A stretch of DNA of 60,000 nucleotides from Liolophura sinensis (GCF_032854445.1 NC_088307.1:10368017-10428016), one strand, 5' to 3'; shown: positions 1 through 14,800, counted from the first letter of the stretch. The notes: generated by a model from the letters alone, not told the origin. Numbers and translations: made by a program.

Positions 1-410
1 GTATTATAGACAGATGAAATATAAATGTCACTGAAGAGGTCCGCAGGTAAGGCCATGTTTAAGAAAGACAGTTCAAAATAAGGTCATAGGTCAAGGTTGT
101 TTCATCTTTGTTTCCCATTCGGCTCATGATGTCAAGCAATATTTTTACACCTGAAAGGTCAGACACAAACATAAATGCCAATGTTTAATCAGTTCACCCT
201 TAAAGAGGTCAGAGGGCAAGATTATGTTGGCCTATATAACAGGTAAAGTCAAAATGGGGTCAGAGGTCAAGGTTGCTTCCCAATCTGTACAAGTCAATCA
301 GTATATTCATACCTGAAGGTTCAGACCCAAAAGTACACCGACTTCACCTTTAGATGTGTCAAAGGACAAATTCATCTTTATGAGTGACAGCCCAAAACAA
401 GCTGTTTATA
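1..410. repeat. Diverged ~150-170-bp tandem repeat with AGGTCA motifs
   Basis: Three eroded copies: the block gaggtc-n-gcaggtaag... recurs near 36, 206 and 352, with aggtcaaggtt following near 91 and 264. AGGTCA-type hexamers recur, including direct repeats with 1-bp spacing near 81-93, 207-219 and 257-269. It lies in a Drosha intron downstream of the last visible exon. Confidence 0.7.
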
Positions 411-617
411 AAAGGGTGATAATACTGGCAGTTCTGAAACTCTATCCAACGAAGGAAAAATTTTTGTATTATTTGTGAGAAATTTTAATTCTCTATACAC
501 CACTCAAATAAAATTAAATCTAAATTTAAGATAAAACATTTAACGGTAAAGCCACACAAACTGAAGTATGATTTTTTCAACCAAGAATCTAAGAATATCA
601 ACTGCTGTTCAGCTCAC

Positions 618-756
618 CTCTCTTGCGTGTGTGGACGTAGTGTATTTTCCTGTCTCCGTATTCCGGCTGTCGTATTCCACAGTTAGACAGGGAGTTACGA
701 GCATGGTCAGGGTTTGTGCCAAAGTTCACCCTGTAGGAGGTGTGGGTCAGAGCGAG
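618..756 (-). CDS. DROSHA: Drosha exon, RNase III domain a, NPDHARNSLSNCGIRQP
   Basis: The most 3' exon in the window: 139 bp, acceptor TTTTCTCAG, donor GAG|GTGAGC. It encodes LALTHTSYRVNFGTNPDHAR, then NSLSNCGIRQPEYGDRKIHY and VHTRKR. This is the Drosha-specific insertion in RNase III domain a. It ends in phase 1. The signature ERLEFLGDAV with catalytic acidic residues is expected in the next exon, outside the window. Confidence 0.96.
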
Positions 757-3700
757 CTGAGAAAAGACAACACAGAAGGACAGATTTCAAAGCTCAGCCA
801 TTATACATTTTAGACTTTTTCTTGTTGCACTGAGGATTCTATGAAATCAGGTGTCTCATTACTACTGATTGATTGATTGTTCCGGATTGGTTAACTGACA
901 ATGTTTCCCACGTGTGCTGCACATGTTTTCATGTACAGTATTAAGCAACTTTGACTACTTAGAGCTACATGTACATCAAAGTCACATAAACAGTTCAGGC
1001 AAAAGAATTTCAAAAATTCCCTCTCCAAAGCCGGGATTGAACCAACATCTACGAATTCTAGTACAGGTCCGTACATACTGAGGTAAAGTACATATATTAA
1101 CTATGTCTGACCTGAAGGAGATTTCTATCCTTGAACCTGTAATCCAGATTCTCCTCCAGCTTGTCCAGAGCTTTGTGGAATCTCAGGTGACAAATCAGGA
1201 CTGGCAGTAACATGGCATGCTGAGGAGAGAATGATCACATGTCAGCCCTGTGGTTTTACATCAAACTTAAAGGAGAAGAAAACATAATAATGATGTCAAA
1301 ATCAGATGAAAGAGCATCAAAACTCATTTGCAAATATGACCTTTAATATTTTTTTTGGATTTTTTTTTTAAGAGAAAAAGATATTTGATAATATTTTCGT
1401 ATGGTGGGTATTTGGGACCAACTTTTGGTATTTATCGTTGTTGCATAATAAATGTTCTAAATAAGGATGTGATGCTTATCTAATAAATTTATTTGAATGT
1501 AAATTTGTTGTTTATATTGAAACAAATGCATTTAATCTAAATTATGATAATATTTAAGAACATATTAAAAATATAAATGTGATCTAAACGCAGGTTTAAA
1601 ACATCTGTTAGCTTAAAAAAACAAATTCTAGTTCAAAAATATTTATTAAACCTATGTCACATCCTTATTTATGACATTAATAAACAAAGACTATAAATTC
1701 CAAAAGATGGTCCCAAATACCCACCATACGAGTGTCTTTTTCTCCTTTAGAAAAAATCGGAAAAAATATTGAAGATCACATTCAGGAATATTTTTTCACA
1801 CTCTTTCATCTGAACTTTATGTCATTTTTATGTTTTCTCCACTTTTAAAGTAAAAGAAAGCTAAAAGATGAAGTAAGGTTCATCACACAAACACCTGAAA
1901 ACTATGCGTAAAAATACTTTTTTTTTTCAGAGTGTTGAAAGGCATTTGAATATTTGAATACTATGGTGGGCTTTATGAGCCATACTGACTGTATTTGGGA
2001 ACTCTGACATCACATCACCTTTTTATCCCGATGTCCACCATAAGGAAGGAACTTTTGGGAACATTATTTCAGCAATCTATCACTTATGGGTAGAAAGAGT
2101 TATTCCAACATTCAGTGTCTTGATTAGATAAACTTGGATAAACTTCCTGTGATGTCATTGTTCCTACCTTAGCCCACATTAGAATTCAAATGTTTGAGTG
2201 CCTTTAACGAAAGTCTGAAAAAATAAATTAAAGTATATTTATGCATAGTTTTAAGTGGTCTATTTAGTGATGCCTACTTCAATTTTTAGAGGTCTTTTCC
2301 TTTAACAATTTTTCAGTCATATGACGACAAGGAGTCATTAGGTGTGTGTACACATACTGTGTCTTCTTGTGGCATGGCAAGTCCATGCCACCAAAGTGCT
2401 GCAATCACTAAATTGTCATGCTGCAGACACTAGACATGACAGCCCACCCAGTCACATTATACTGACACCAGGCAAACCAGTCCTGGTTCCTTATTATAAC
2501 CTCTCAGTGGAGGACTTCATGTACATGAACCCTAAATTGTTGTACAGATTCTTCATAAAAGCGGAGAAGAACATCGAACATCTTGACGCTTGAAACGTTA
2601 AAATGCTAAAGCAAACTTCTGACAGATTCGTGCTGGGGACTAAATGTAGTACATGTAAATGTAGCCTATGTAAAAATTAGGAACTGAAAAAGAAAATCTG
2701 AGTCCCATGAATGTCTCCAGTTTGAATCTAGCGTCTACATGTGCATGCCAGGTGTGGATACCATGTATACATGTATATATCTCAAGTAGCTCTCAGAAAT
2801 CCATCCTGTACAACAGACCTCTCGTGTTCACAACTTCAAGTGAACATCAAGTCAAAAATAATGTGCACCTCAAATGAAAGGCAACTACCCTCATTCCTCA
2901 ACTTTTTGCGTATAAAAGAGCAGCTTTCATTGCAAATTATGCACACTTATAATTAGATGTTGGAGACAAAACTACATTGGTTGGATTGGTCAATGTCGGG
3001 GCTTAACAAAAAGTATAATTTTATCGGCTTATACAGAGTAATACCTTCATAAACACCTTGCAAACATACAAAAAGGTTGAGCAATTACAGTATGTTTGTT
3101 TTTGTGCACTTTATCATTTCTACAAATCCCACAAAAGCAATCATTTTCTATGGTGGGTTTTTGAGGTTAGCATTTCCCCTAGGGTTTTCACATGATTTGG
3201 AGCTAAACAAATACATTAAAACAACTAGAAGTCATCAGATCATTTCACTGAAAAATAACCATTTTCATAATATTCTATAGACAAATAGGGGAAATCCTTA
3301 CTAAGACAGTGATGTGACTTAACAGATACGGCCACGATATTTTTAGCTTATTACCACAACCGAATTACAATGCTTTTCAAAGTGTCACAAAAAATTCCAG
3401 AAAAATAATTGAAAACAGTTTTGGGGAAGTTTTGCCTCCAGCTTTAAATGGCACTGACTTCCCCACATCAATCTTGTCTACTTTGTGAGTGACATTTCCC
3501 ATAACAGCTTTTGTATGTACTCTACCTGACACATGTCAGATTTGATCCCTGTCCTGATGAATCCCTGACTGTCCAGCTCCACTGTCACTTCTCTCTTCAT
3601 TGAGCTGAAAAAAGGGCAAAGGCACATAATTAATCAGGATTCTGAGACTATGGCCTACAGTAGTAATGAAATTCGGACTAAAATGTCACAGATTAAACAG

Positions 3701-6700
3701 TCATAGTGCGTGCTATCAGTTTGTGTTCATTTGAGTAACAGATGTATGAGGAGTCAAAGAATTTCACTATTGAGTACAGTTAAAGAATTTCTAGCTTTTC
3801 AGCTCAACATGCCTTCGAAATACTGAGTTCCTATGCTCTCCACTACTATGATCTCCAAATGGGCATAGTGACAGTAAAACAGTTTCTATTTTTGCAACTC
3901 ACCATGCCTTGGACATGCTAGATTTATACACAAAATCTACATTCCTCACCTGTCCAAATGGGCATAGTGACAGTAAAACAGTTTCTATTTTTGCAACTCA
4001 CCATGCCTTGGACATGCTAGATTTATACACAAAATCTACATTCCTCACCTGTCCAAATGGGCATAGTGACAGTAAAACAGTTTCTATTTTTGCAACTCAC
4101 CATGCCTTGGACATGCTAGATTTATACACAAAATCTACATTCTCACCTCTCCAAATGGGCATAGTGACAGTAAAACAGTTTCTATTTTTGCAACTCACCA
4201 TGCCTTGGACATGCTAGATTTATACACAAAATCTACATTCCTCACCTCTCCAAATGGGCATAGTGACAGAAAAACAGTTTCTATCTTTTCGGCTCACCAT
4301 GCCTTAGGCATGCTGGCTTTATACACAAAATCTACATTCCTCACATCTCTAAATGGCTTAGCTATAGTACAAAACCACTTTGTGACATATTTTCTAACTA
4401 TAAAGGAAGAAATCTCTGTCTTAACTTATTTATGAAAACGAGCACATGCACCAGTAAATACTTGTACTTGTCTCCACAAAAAATTACATTTTCACAAAAA
4501 GAAAAAAAACTATATCAAACTGACCCCATTATTAGGATTTTACAGATCAAGAAAACCAGTCAAATTCTACAACTTCAACTGATTTCTTACAACTGAAGTT
4601 CCAAAATGTTCAGGGGCCAATTATATAAAAAAAAAACTTGCAAAGGCAGAAATAGCCAGAGATTTAGCTCACCCACCTTTTCTGTCTGATCTGCTGTAGA
4701 TACTCCTCTTTGTAAATCAGCTTCTGTTTGTCAGCATATGTCACCTTGGGCTTGCTGGTTAGTAGATGTTTGTACTTCACAAACTGTTTCCACACCTTCT
4801 GGTACCTTAAGATACAAAACGCACACTTTATATAATAACTAACACACAATTACATGTGACTCATCATATGACTGAAAAATTGTTAAGCATGACCTAAAAC
4901 CTCAAGCACGTCCAGCATAGATACATATCATAACTGAAAGAAATGAATCCCATCACTGATGTTGGTCTCTATACAGCTAAACAATGTTGATGATAACCTG
5001 CCAAGGAGGCAACTATTTATTTACTTATTTATTTATTTATCAGGTTGGTGATAATTTATATGCCGCAATCAAAAATACTTCACTTATACAATGACCCACA
5101 ACCAGTGACTGGTTCATAGCACACCTCCTTATGTACGCAAAAGAAATCAGCATCAGCTGGATTTGACCTCATAGCAGTTCATTGGTGAGAGGTTCCTAGG
5201 TCATTGTGCTCCACTGCCTGTCTAACTGTCAGAAACTTGTGACGTAGGGTAGGAGGAAACCTAGCAAAGTCCAGGAAAAACCCACGGCCATTCACAGGTT
5301 ATGGCAGACCTTCCCAGGAACGGTTTTCAACATTATGAGAGTAGACATAAATACAGAGTGTTCTCCCTTTGTCTTCAAATACACATATTTGGGTGACTTG
5401 CATAAATCTGTGGCTGTACTTTGGTGACTTGCACAAATCTGTGGCTGTATTTGGGTGACTTGTATAAATCTGTGGCTGTATTTTGGTGACTTGCATAAAT
5501 CTGTGGCTGTATTTGGGTGACTTGTATAAATCTGTGGCTGTATTTGGGTGACTTGTATAAATCTGTGGCTGTATTTGGGGGACCCAGTAACCAATACAAC
5601 TGTGCAGATATCAACTGGAACAGCACAATTTTTGTAAATTAATTACACAATTATTTTTGGGCCAAGTACAAAACTGAACACTTGGCTTAAAGTTATATTC
5701 GGTATTAAGTCTTGAGACAGTTTTGAACAACCAGCCAAAGATTTCAAGGAAATAGAATGGAAGTCCAATGTAAATATTGCAAACTAAAAGGAACTTGTTT
5801 GTTGAATTATTGCCAGCCACAACAAAACTGGCGACAAGGACTGTGAAAGGACAGTCCACTGTTGTAACTGACCATGTTTCGGCATATGGTACAACACAGG
5901 AAGGGAAATATTGAACTGTCCGTATCTGAAAGTTGCGCTCGGGAATTGTGCAACAACAGCAAAAACGACGGCAATTGGGCAGCACCTACAGTTTCAGTAA
6001 GGAAATCAAATGGTGACATCTGAATCTGTGGTGATTATAAGTTAACCAAAACTTACAAATTCTGGAACATTCGCTGCCAATACCGAAAGAGCTTTTCAGT
6101 CATTGAATAGTGAAGTTCAACAAATTTGATCTATGTCAAGTGCATGAGCAAATTGAAGTGCATCCCGAATCAATAAAATATATGACAATAAACACTCATC
6201 CAGGTTTTTTCATCTACACAAGGCTGTAGGTGCTGCCCAATTTTTTCACCTACACAAGGCTCCCATACAAAATTCATCATCACCATCAGTCTTTCAATCC
6301 AATATGGACAAACTAGTAAAGAGATTATCTGTTGGATGTTACCATGATGGCATGGTAGTCACAGGGACAACTGACTAGGAATATCTGCAACATCTTGACA
6401 ATGTACTTAGCCAACAACTCAACTCAGCCAACATTTGACTTTAGAAATCAAAATGTGTCTACACTGCTCCATCAGTAACTTCCAGAGGATTCACTATTGA
6501 TGCAGAAGGAGTCAGAAATGACGATGGGGAAACTGAAATGCTCCAAGACCAACGTGTCAAAGTGAGCTTCAATCATTTCTCAGACTGGTAAACCACTACA
6601 AAAAGCATGTCAACAATTTGTGGACCCTTGAATAAATTCCTACACAAAGATACAGACTGAAAATGGGACAGTGAAAGACAAACGAAATATACAGCCCTGA

Positions 6701-8804
6701 AACGACTTTTAACATCTACAGACAACATATTGGTACATTACGATCCTGCCAAACCACTGCTACTTGCTGTAGATGCCTCTCTGGTCGGACCTGGTGCAGA
6801 CATATTTCACATCACTGATGACAGAGAAAGATCACTTGCTTATGGTTCAAGATCACTGATGCCCAGGAAACGTACCCCCCCCCACCCACCCGCCCCAACC
6901 CAAGACAGAGAGAGGGAGGGACTAGCGATAATATCTGGACTTCAACAATTTCACTGCTCCCTGACACCTGAATGTCAAGGTCACTGCTGTACCATGCCAT
7001 CCAGCCAATGCAGTCACAAAGTAAATGTTGCATACTAAAAGGAACGCTTTTGTTGACTTATTGGCAGACACAACAAACACCACATTTCACATGACAAGGT
7101 CAGGCAAACTAGACCTAGAAGTTCACATTTTGAAGGTAATAAAACTCACGTGGGATCTCCAGCATAGCTGAGCTGTGCGGGACGGATGCCGAAGTGCACG
7201 ATCACAGGGGAGGTAATCACATTGTCATCCTTCTGCTGTCTGTCCAACTGGTCGATGCGGATGGAGCTCGGCTTCTACAAATTCAAGCAAGCCAGCCACA
7301 TAAGAACTTGTGCTGATTGCCATATGGCTGCAGCTCCTAAACTGGGTGGGCTTTTGAACTTACATCCACAGCTCTATTCTCAAGGTGCGGTTTGCTGCGA
7401 GTTCAAGTCCAGCTCATGCTGGCTTCGTCTCTGGCCATATGTAGGAAGGTCTTCCAGCAACCTGCGGATGGTCATGGGTTTCCCCCGAGCTCTGCCCGGT
7501 TTCTGCCCACCATAATCCTGGCCGCCGTCGTGAAGTGAAATACTCTAGTATTTCACGTCTATGTACTGTTCCACTTGCATTCACATGAAACATGCGATCT
7601 CATGGCAACCATGTTACGACTACAATATCACCAACTTTGACCTTCAGACTCTGATTCAGAAACAATGGTCATAGCTGTCTTTGACCTTGCAAAATTCACC
7701 TTGACACAGGGGTCGCAGAACAAAATCCAGACCAGAGGTAAACTATCAAATTAGCTCGGCATCCTGGCTCCATGAGCTGCCTAAACAAATTCACTCCCCA
7801 TCCCCCAACCCCACCTCCCCACCACCACCCACCCAGCCCCCGGTCCCCTGACAAGCACCCTGGTTCTGCAGCACTTGTGACATTTACCAAATTAAGTTTT
7901 ACATGATTTGGTTTTACCTCTAACTATGACCTTGACTGACCCTGACTTAACCCATTTTGACATTCCAAACCAACCATGTTTCTGTAACCCAGATCTTGAC
8001 AGACCAGGATACTTGTTTTAAAATTTGACCTTGAAATTTGACGTGTACTGGTAACCACAATGCCAACTGACCTTGCCCGGCTTTGTGACAATCATGCCTT
8101 TGACTTCATCCACAAGCTGCTGCCACTCGTGCTTTTCATATTTTAACACCTGAGATAACTCGGTTTCTTCCAACAACGGCTTGGAGCTATCACACAGGTA
8201 GGACAGTACAACATTCATTGATAACAGCTCCTTGCCATGCTCTGAAAGTAAAATCAACCAACTGATCTGTAACAAAATGAACACAATCAACAAAGGACAT
8301 TATTGTGACTAAATGCCACATGGGTAACATTTAAGCCTCACTATGGTGACAAGTGATCAGACAGACCAGATGTTTATATGAAAAATTATATCTAAATAAA
8401 CAGATGTTTTATCTCTATTTGCAACATGCACCCATGAAAAAATTAAAAAATGTATTTATTACATTATTTGTTCACACTAATGAATTATTTACTTCATCAG
8501 TGGCCACGAGTTTATGGATGGTGGACAAAACCCATTTTCGATATGTACACAGTTAATATCTTGATTGTAATCTGTCCTTTGCTGATTATGTTTGTTTTGT
8601 ATTTCTTTGTATAGCGTAATTACTGAATCTATGGCTACTTTTTACACCGTTATGTGTGCAAAATGTTCGTCTGGTCACTGTTAATATTTACTTGTAAATG
8701 CTGTGTTTATTTTGTCACCCTGTCAGAGGGCCTCTGGGAAGAACAGATGTTGTAAATGACAGAGTAAATGTTCATCATTTGTCACCCTGAGAAAATAAAG
8801 TTAT

Positions 8805-8859
<55 letters not shown>

Positions 8860-11800
8860 TACAAAGAATCAGTTATTGTGAAGCTATTTATACTTTATGG
8901 AGCATACTGTACTATACAACATAAGTCCATGTTGTGCTGAAAATCTGTATTGGACGAGATGCTGCAGGCACCCAGGCAGGCATATGATGGTAGTCAGGCT
9001 CATGGGTGGTATCCTGTTACCTTCTCAGACAGAAGTGGTAAAATGATTTAGGGACTACATACCAGGTAATGTGCGTGCAAATCTGGGCATGATGTGGAAA
9101 CGGTTACAGTCTTTTTTCGGGTGTTTCCAGTCCAGATCTACTAACTCCAGGATTTCACGGAACAAGTAGTCTGAGAACAGATCCAGTGAGCGCACGGTAA
9201 AGTTCTGAAAGAATTAGACAAACAACAACTTATACATGAAATTTTCAACTCATTTACCCCATGCTAGCAAATTTTGCTGTTTTCTATTTCTTTCCCTTTG
9301 GTGGTGATATCAGTTTTATTTTAAGTTTTACAGGGAAGTCGACATGAAAATATAAAAAATGGCATAAAAATAAAACTGACAAGCTACATTTTTATTAATC
9401 AGATCTTGATGTTTTTGTGATTTTCTTGTTTTTCAAGGTTTTCTGAACATGTAAACATGTCACCAAAAGGAAAAAATTGTAAAGGCTGGCCGACATATTC
9501 CACAAATTATAACTTTCAAATTTCACTTCTATTTCTTTACCCTCTGTTGAAAGTGACAAAAGATTTACACTGCCAGTGAAAAAAAGAAACAACAATTAAT
9601 ACTGGTTAGGCTTAATATATGGAGCTTTATCTTTATTATCTACATTATGCGTTTGGATTAACAAACCAGATGAACACATACCTCAGGCACCTGCTCTTCA
9701 AAGAACAGGATTGTATACTCGATGTTGAACCTGATCACTTTACATATGGGCACCTGAGGAAGGAGGCAAATAGTGACAGGGTGAAAACACATTCTACTCC
9801 TCTCTGGTTGCACGTGGGAAGGTCCACCAGCAGCCTGCGGATGGTCGTGGGTTTCCCCTGGGATGTGCTCGGTTTCCTCCCACCAAAATGCATGCCATCT
9901 TTGTATAAGTGAAATATTCTTAAGTACGGCATAAAACACCAATCAAATAAATAAATAAATAAAAACACATTCTAAACCTCACATCCTAATAATATTAGGA
10001 TATTAAATATTGTTTCACACCACCTTGAATATGTAACAATGATACCAATTTACCATAACCACTTGTAACAATTAAAATTTCTTTAAAAAAAAAATTAAAC
10101 ATTTCCTCGGAATACTATCTCATGTCACATAGCATACATATACATGTGATCAATGCTACCAATTTACCATGATTACTTGTAACAATTAATATTTCTTTAA
10201 AAAAAAAATTAAACATTTCCTCGGAATACTATCTCATGTCACATAGCATACATATACATGTGAACAATGATACCAATTTACCATGACCACTTGTAACAAT
10301 TAAAATTTCTTTAAAAAAAAAATAAACATTTCCTCGGAATACTGTCTCATGTCACATAGCATACATATACATGTGAACAATGATACCAATTTACAATGAC
10401 CACTTGTAACAATTAAAATTTCTTTTAAAGAAAAAATAAACATTTCCTCGGAATACTGTCTCACGTCACATAGCATACATATACATGTGAACAATGATAC
10501 CAATTCACAATGACCACTTGTAACAATTAAAATTTCTTTTAAAGAAAAAATAAACATTTCCTCGGAATACTGTCTCATGTCACATAGCATACATATACAT
10601 GTGAACAATGATGTCGTTTTACCACTGGCACGAAAAAAAAAAAAAAGGTAAAAAAAAAACCTTTTACTCAGCTGCACTGAAGGTGTTGTAAAAGCTTCTA
10701 AAATTAATGAAAACCAGATCAATATTATTTTTGCTTTCTTGAATCAGATATTCCACAGTGTTTTTTTGTTTCCTGTAATTCTTCAATCTTTTGCAGGTTT
10801 GCCAGGTGTTTATTCAAGCAAATTCTCAGGGTATTACTCTGAGTAGACTGATAAAATTTATCTTTTTGTGAAGCCCTAAAATTTACAAATATAACCAATG
10901 CAGTATTGTCTCCAGAATCAAATTAAAAACATATATAAATTGCACAAAATGTTGTTCTTTAATATTTGGAAAGGTTGAGGACTTGGAGTAAACATATTTT
11001 TAAAGTGGTACATTTCTGCTGTACAAGTGGTGTATACATGTACAATGATTCCCATGTAGCTCACTGAGTCAGACCTTTTAAAATATTCACACAGTTGGGT
11101 GACTGACATTTTCCAGGAAGTTTTAAAATAAATTTGAGTCTCCAAAAGTGATCACATGACTGAATTTTCTGTCTTTAAACAGATATTCAAATGTCTTTGT
11201 GCTAAATTTTTGGAATCCCTAGAAATTTAACAAGTAACTAAGTTTGGTAACTCACATTTTCCAGCTTGTAATGAGAGAAGAGAGAGAATCCTTCAAAGAT
11301 ATACTCATGGTTATCGTACTCTATAATTGTGGGACTTTTCGTCTGAAACAAAAATCAACGCAACATTGTTCATTTATTTCATTGGTGAGTTAATACGACG
11401 TCCTCACTTTCAGCACCACTCCAGGTATCTGTTAATTTTATAAATTTATTTGAATGATGTTTTACATCGTACTCAAGGATATTTCACTTATACAACAGCT
11501 ACCCAAGACCATGGTGGGAGAAAACCGGGTAGAACCTGGGGGAAACCCTCAACCACCCACAAGTTGCTGCAAGACCTTCCCACTTACGGCCGGAGAGGAA
11601 GCCAGCATGAGCTGGACTTGAACTCACACCACCCGCATCGGAGAGAAGCTCATGGGTCATTGCGCCACACAGGCATGCTAACCACCTCTGACACCGAGGC
11701 CCTGATATCTATTAAACCTCCAGACTTAACTAGCCATGACCAAATCAGCTGAAACTGCTTTCAAACACGGAATCTCAATGGCCACAAAGATTTGTCCTCC

Positions 11801-14800
11801 ATGACAAATGCTGAGATAGTCTAGGTAGGAAAGGACCCAAGACAGTCAAATCAGGATCTTCATCTGAAGAATATATTTCTAGTAGTCAGGATATCACAAA
11901 AAGTGAGTAACAAGAGGACACTTTGTCAAAAATCACACTAAAACTCCGGTTTTAGTATATGAATGTGGTTATGCTCATGGCTTGAGAATGTCTTACATCA
12001 TGATCCTAAACCAAAAAAATAAACTCACCAGAAAATTGGTGACAGGAGACATTGTCACACGGTAATGGAACAGTTTATCACAGTTATTGGTGTTACGATC
12101 ACAGTTTGGAACTTCCTGTGGAAGAAAAGAGGTGTCACTTAGTATACACTTTACATGTAAACCTTCAAATGTAAAGGTCTCAGTACTGAAACAATGATAG
12201 AAGAATATTTCACTTCTATTAAGGCAGTCAAGTCGAAGGGTAGAAAAAACTGATTACTGCATTTCACCTTAAGTTTGATATGTAAAAATGCCCAATCAGA
12301 AGTGCATAAAGGCCTTAAAATCAGACATTTAATGAGAATAATTAAAAATCTTGTAAGAGACACAAGAGGGTGCATAAATCAAGGAAAATGTTTCCACTGA
12401 GTGAGTGAGTGCTTGGGGTTTAATGTTGTACTTAACAATTTTACAGTCATATGCAGAGAAGGAATCCTGAGAGTGCATGTAATGTGTCTCCTCTTTTATC
12501 TAGTTCTGCTTCACTATTTTATTTTATTGGTGTTTTACGCCGTACTCAAGAATGTTTCATTTATACAACGGCAGCCATATTTAATAATAGGAACACACTC
12601 ATCACAAGCTTCCGGCACTTCTACACAACCAACAAAGCCACTGGCATCCCACTAGCTCACCAAAAGCACACTCATCACAAACCTCTGGCACTTTTACACA
12701 ACCAACCAAGTCACTGGCACCACACCAGCTTACCCCAAGTACACTCACTAGCTCACCACAAGCACACTCCTCACAAACCTCTGGCACTTTTACACAACCA
12801 ACCAAGTCATTGGCACCCGACAAGCTCACCACAAGCACACTCGTCACAAACCTCTGGCACTTTTACACAACCAACCAGGTCATTGGCACCCCACTAGCTC
12901 ACGTCAAGCACACTCGTCACAAACCTCTGGCACTTTTTACACAACTAACCAAGTCATTGGCACCCACTAGCTCACCAAAAGAACACTCATCAAAAACCTC
13001 TGGCACTTTTACACAACCAACCAGGCCATTGGTACACCACTAGCTTACCCCAAGTACACTCCTCACAAACCTCTGGCACTTTTACACAACTAACCAGGTC
13101 ATTGGCACCTTATTAGGTCACTACAAGTATCCTCGATACAAACCTCTGGCACTTCTACACAACCAACCAGGCCATTGGTACACCACTAGCTCACCACAAG
13201 AACACTCGTCACAAACCTCGGGCACTTCTACACAACCAACCAGGTCATTGGCACCCCACTAGCTCACCACAAGCACACTCGTCACAAACCTCTGGCACTT
13301 TTACACAACTAACCAAGTCATTGGCACCCACTAGCTCACCACAAGAACACTCATCACAAACCTCTGGCACTTTTACACAACCAACCAGGTCATTGGTACA
13401 CCACTAGCTCACCACAAGCACACTCGTCACAAACCTCTGGCACTTTTACACAACCAACCAAGTCATAGGCACCCCACTAGCTCACCACAAGAACACTCAT
13501 CAAAAACCTCTGGCACTTTTACACAACCAACCAGGCCATTGGTACACCACCAGCTTACCCCAAGTACACTCCTCACAAACCTCTGGCACTTTTACACAAC
13601 TAACCAGGTCATTGGCACCTTATTAGGTCACTACAAGTATCCTCGATACAAACCTCTGGCACTTCTACACAACCAACCAGGCCATTGGTACACCACTAGC
13701 TCACCACAAGAACACTCGTCACAAACCTCGGGCACTTCTACACAACCAACCAGGTCATTGGCACCCCACTAGCTCACCACAAGCACACTCGTCACAAACC
13801 TCTGGCACTTTTACACAACTAACCAAGTCATTGGCACCCACTAGCTCACCACAAGAACACTCATCACAAACCTCTGGCACTTTTACACAACCAACCAGGT
13901 CATTGGTACACCACTAGCTCACCACAAGCACACTCGTCACAAACCTCTGGCACTTTTACACAACCAACCAAGTCATAGGCACCCCACTAGCTCACCACAA
14001 GAACACTCATCACAAACCTCGGGCACTTTTACACAACCAACCAGGTCACTGGCACCCCACTAGCTTAGCCCAAGTACACTCCTCACAAACCTCTGGCACT
14101 TTTACACAACTAACCAGGTCATTGGCACCTTATTAGGTCACTACAAGTATCCTCGATACAAACCTCTGGCACTTTTACACAATCAACCAGGCCATTGGTA
14201 CACCACTAGCTCACCACAAGCACACTCGTCACAAACCTCTGGCACTTTTACACAACCAACCAAGTCATACGCACCCACTAGCTCACCACAAGAACACTCA
14301 TCACAAACCTCGGGCACTTCTACACAACCAACCAGGTCACTGGCACCCCACTAGCTCACCACAAGCACACTCGTCACAAACCTCTGGCACTTCTACACAA
14401 CCAACCAGGTCATTGGTACCCGACTAGCTCACCACAAGTACACTCCTCACAAACCTCTGGCACTTTTACACAACCATCCAGGTCATTGGCACCCCACTAG
14501 CTCACCACAAGCACACTCGTCACAAACCTCTGGCACTTCTACACAACCAACCAGGTCATTGGTACCCGACTAGCTCACCACAAGTACACTCCTCACAAAC
14601 CTCTGGCACTTTTACACAACCATCCAGGTCATTGGCACCCCACTAGCTCACCACAAGCACACTCGTCACAAACCTCTGGCACTTTCACACAACCAACCAG
14701 GTCATTGGCACTCCACTAGCTCACCACAAGCACACTCCTCACAAACCTCTGGCACTTTTACACAATCAACCAGGTCATTGGCACCCCACTAGCTCACCAC

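Noticed and set aside
2342-2593. 83-codon ORF with a hydrophobic start
   Set aside because: It lies on a repeat shared with 17555-17720 and within a Drosha intron; no family resemblance.
3909-4217. 102-codon plus-strand ORF with a 33-residue repeat
   Set aside because: It is the 99-bp minisatellite read in frame; it lies in antisense in a Drosha intron, with no conserved protein content.
6812-7033. 73-codon minus-strand ORF over the RNase H remnant
   Set aside because: Shadow frame of the degenerate Gypsy pol on the plus strand.
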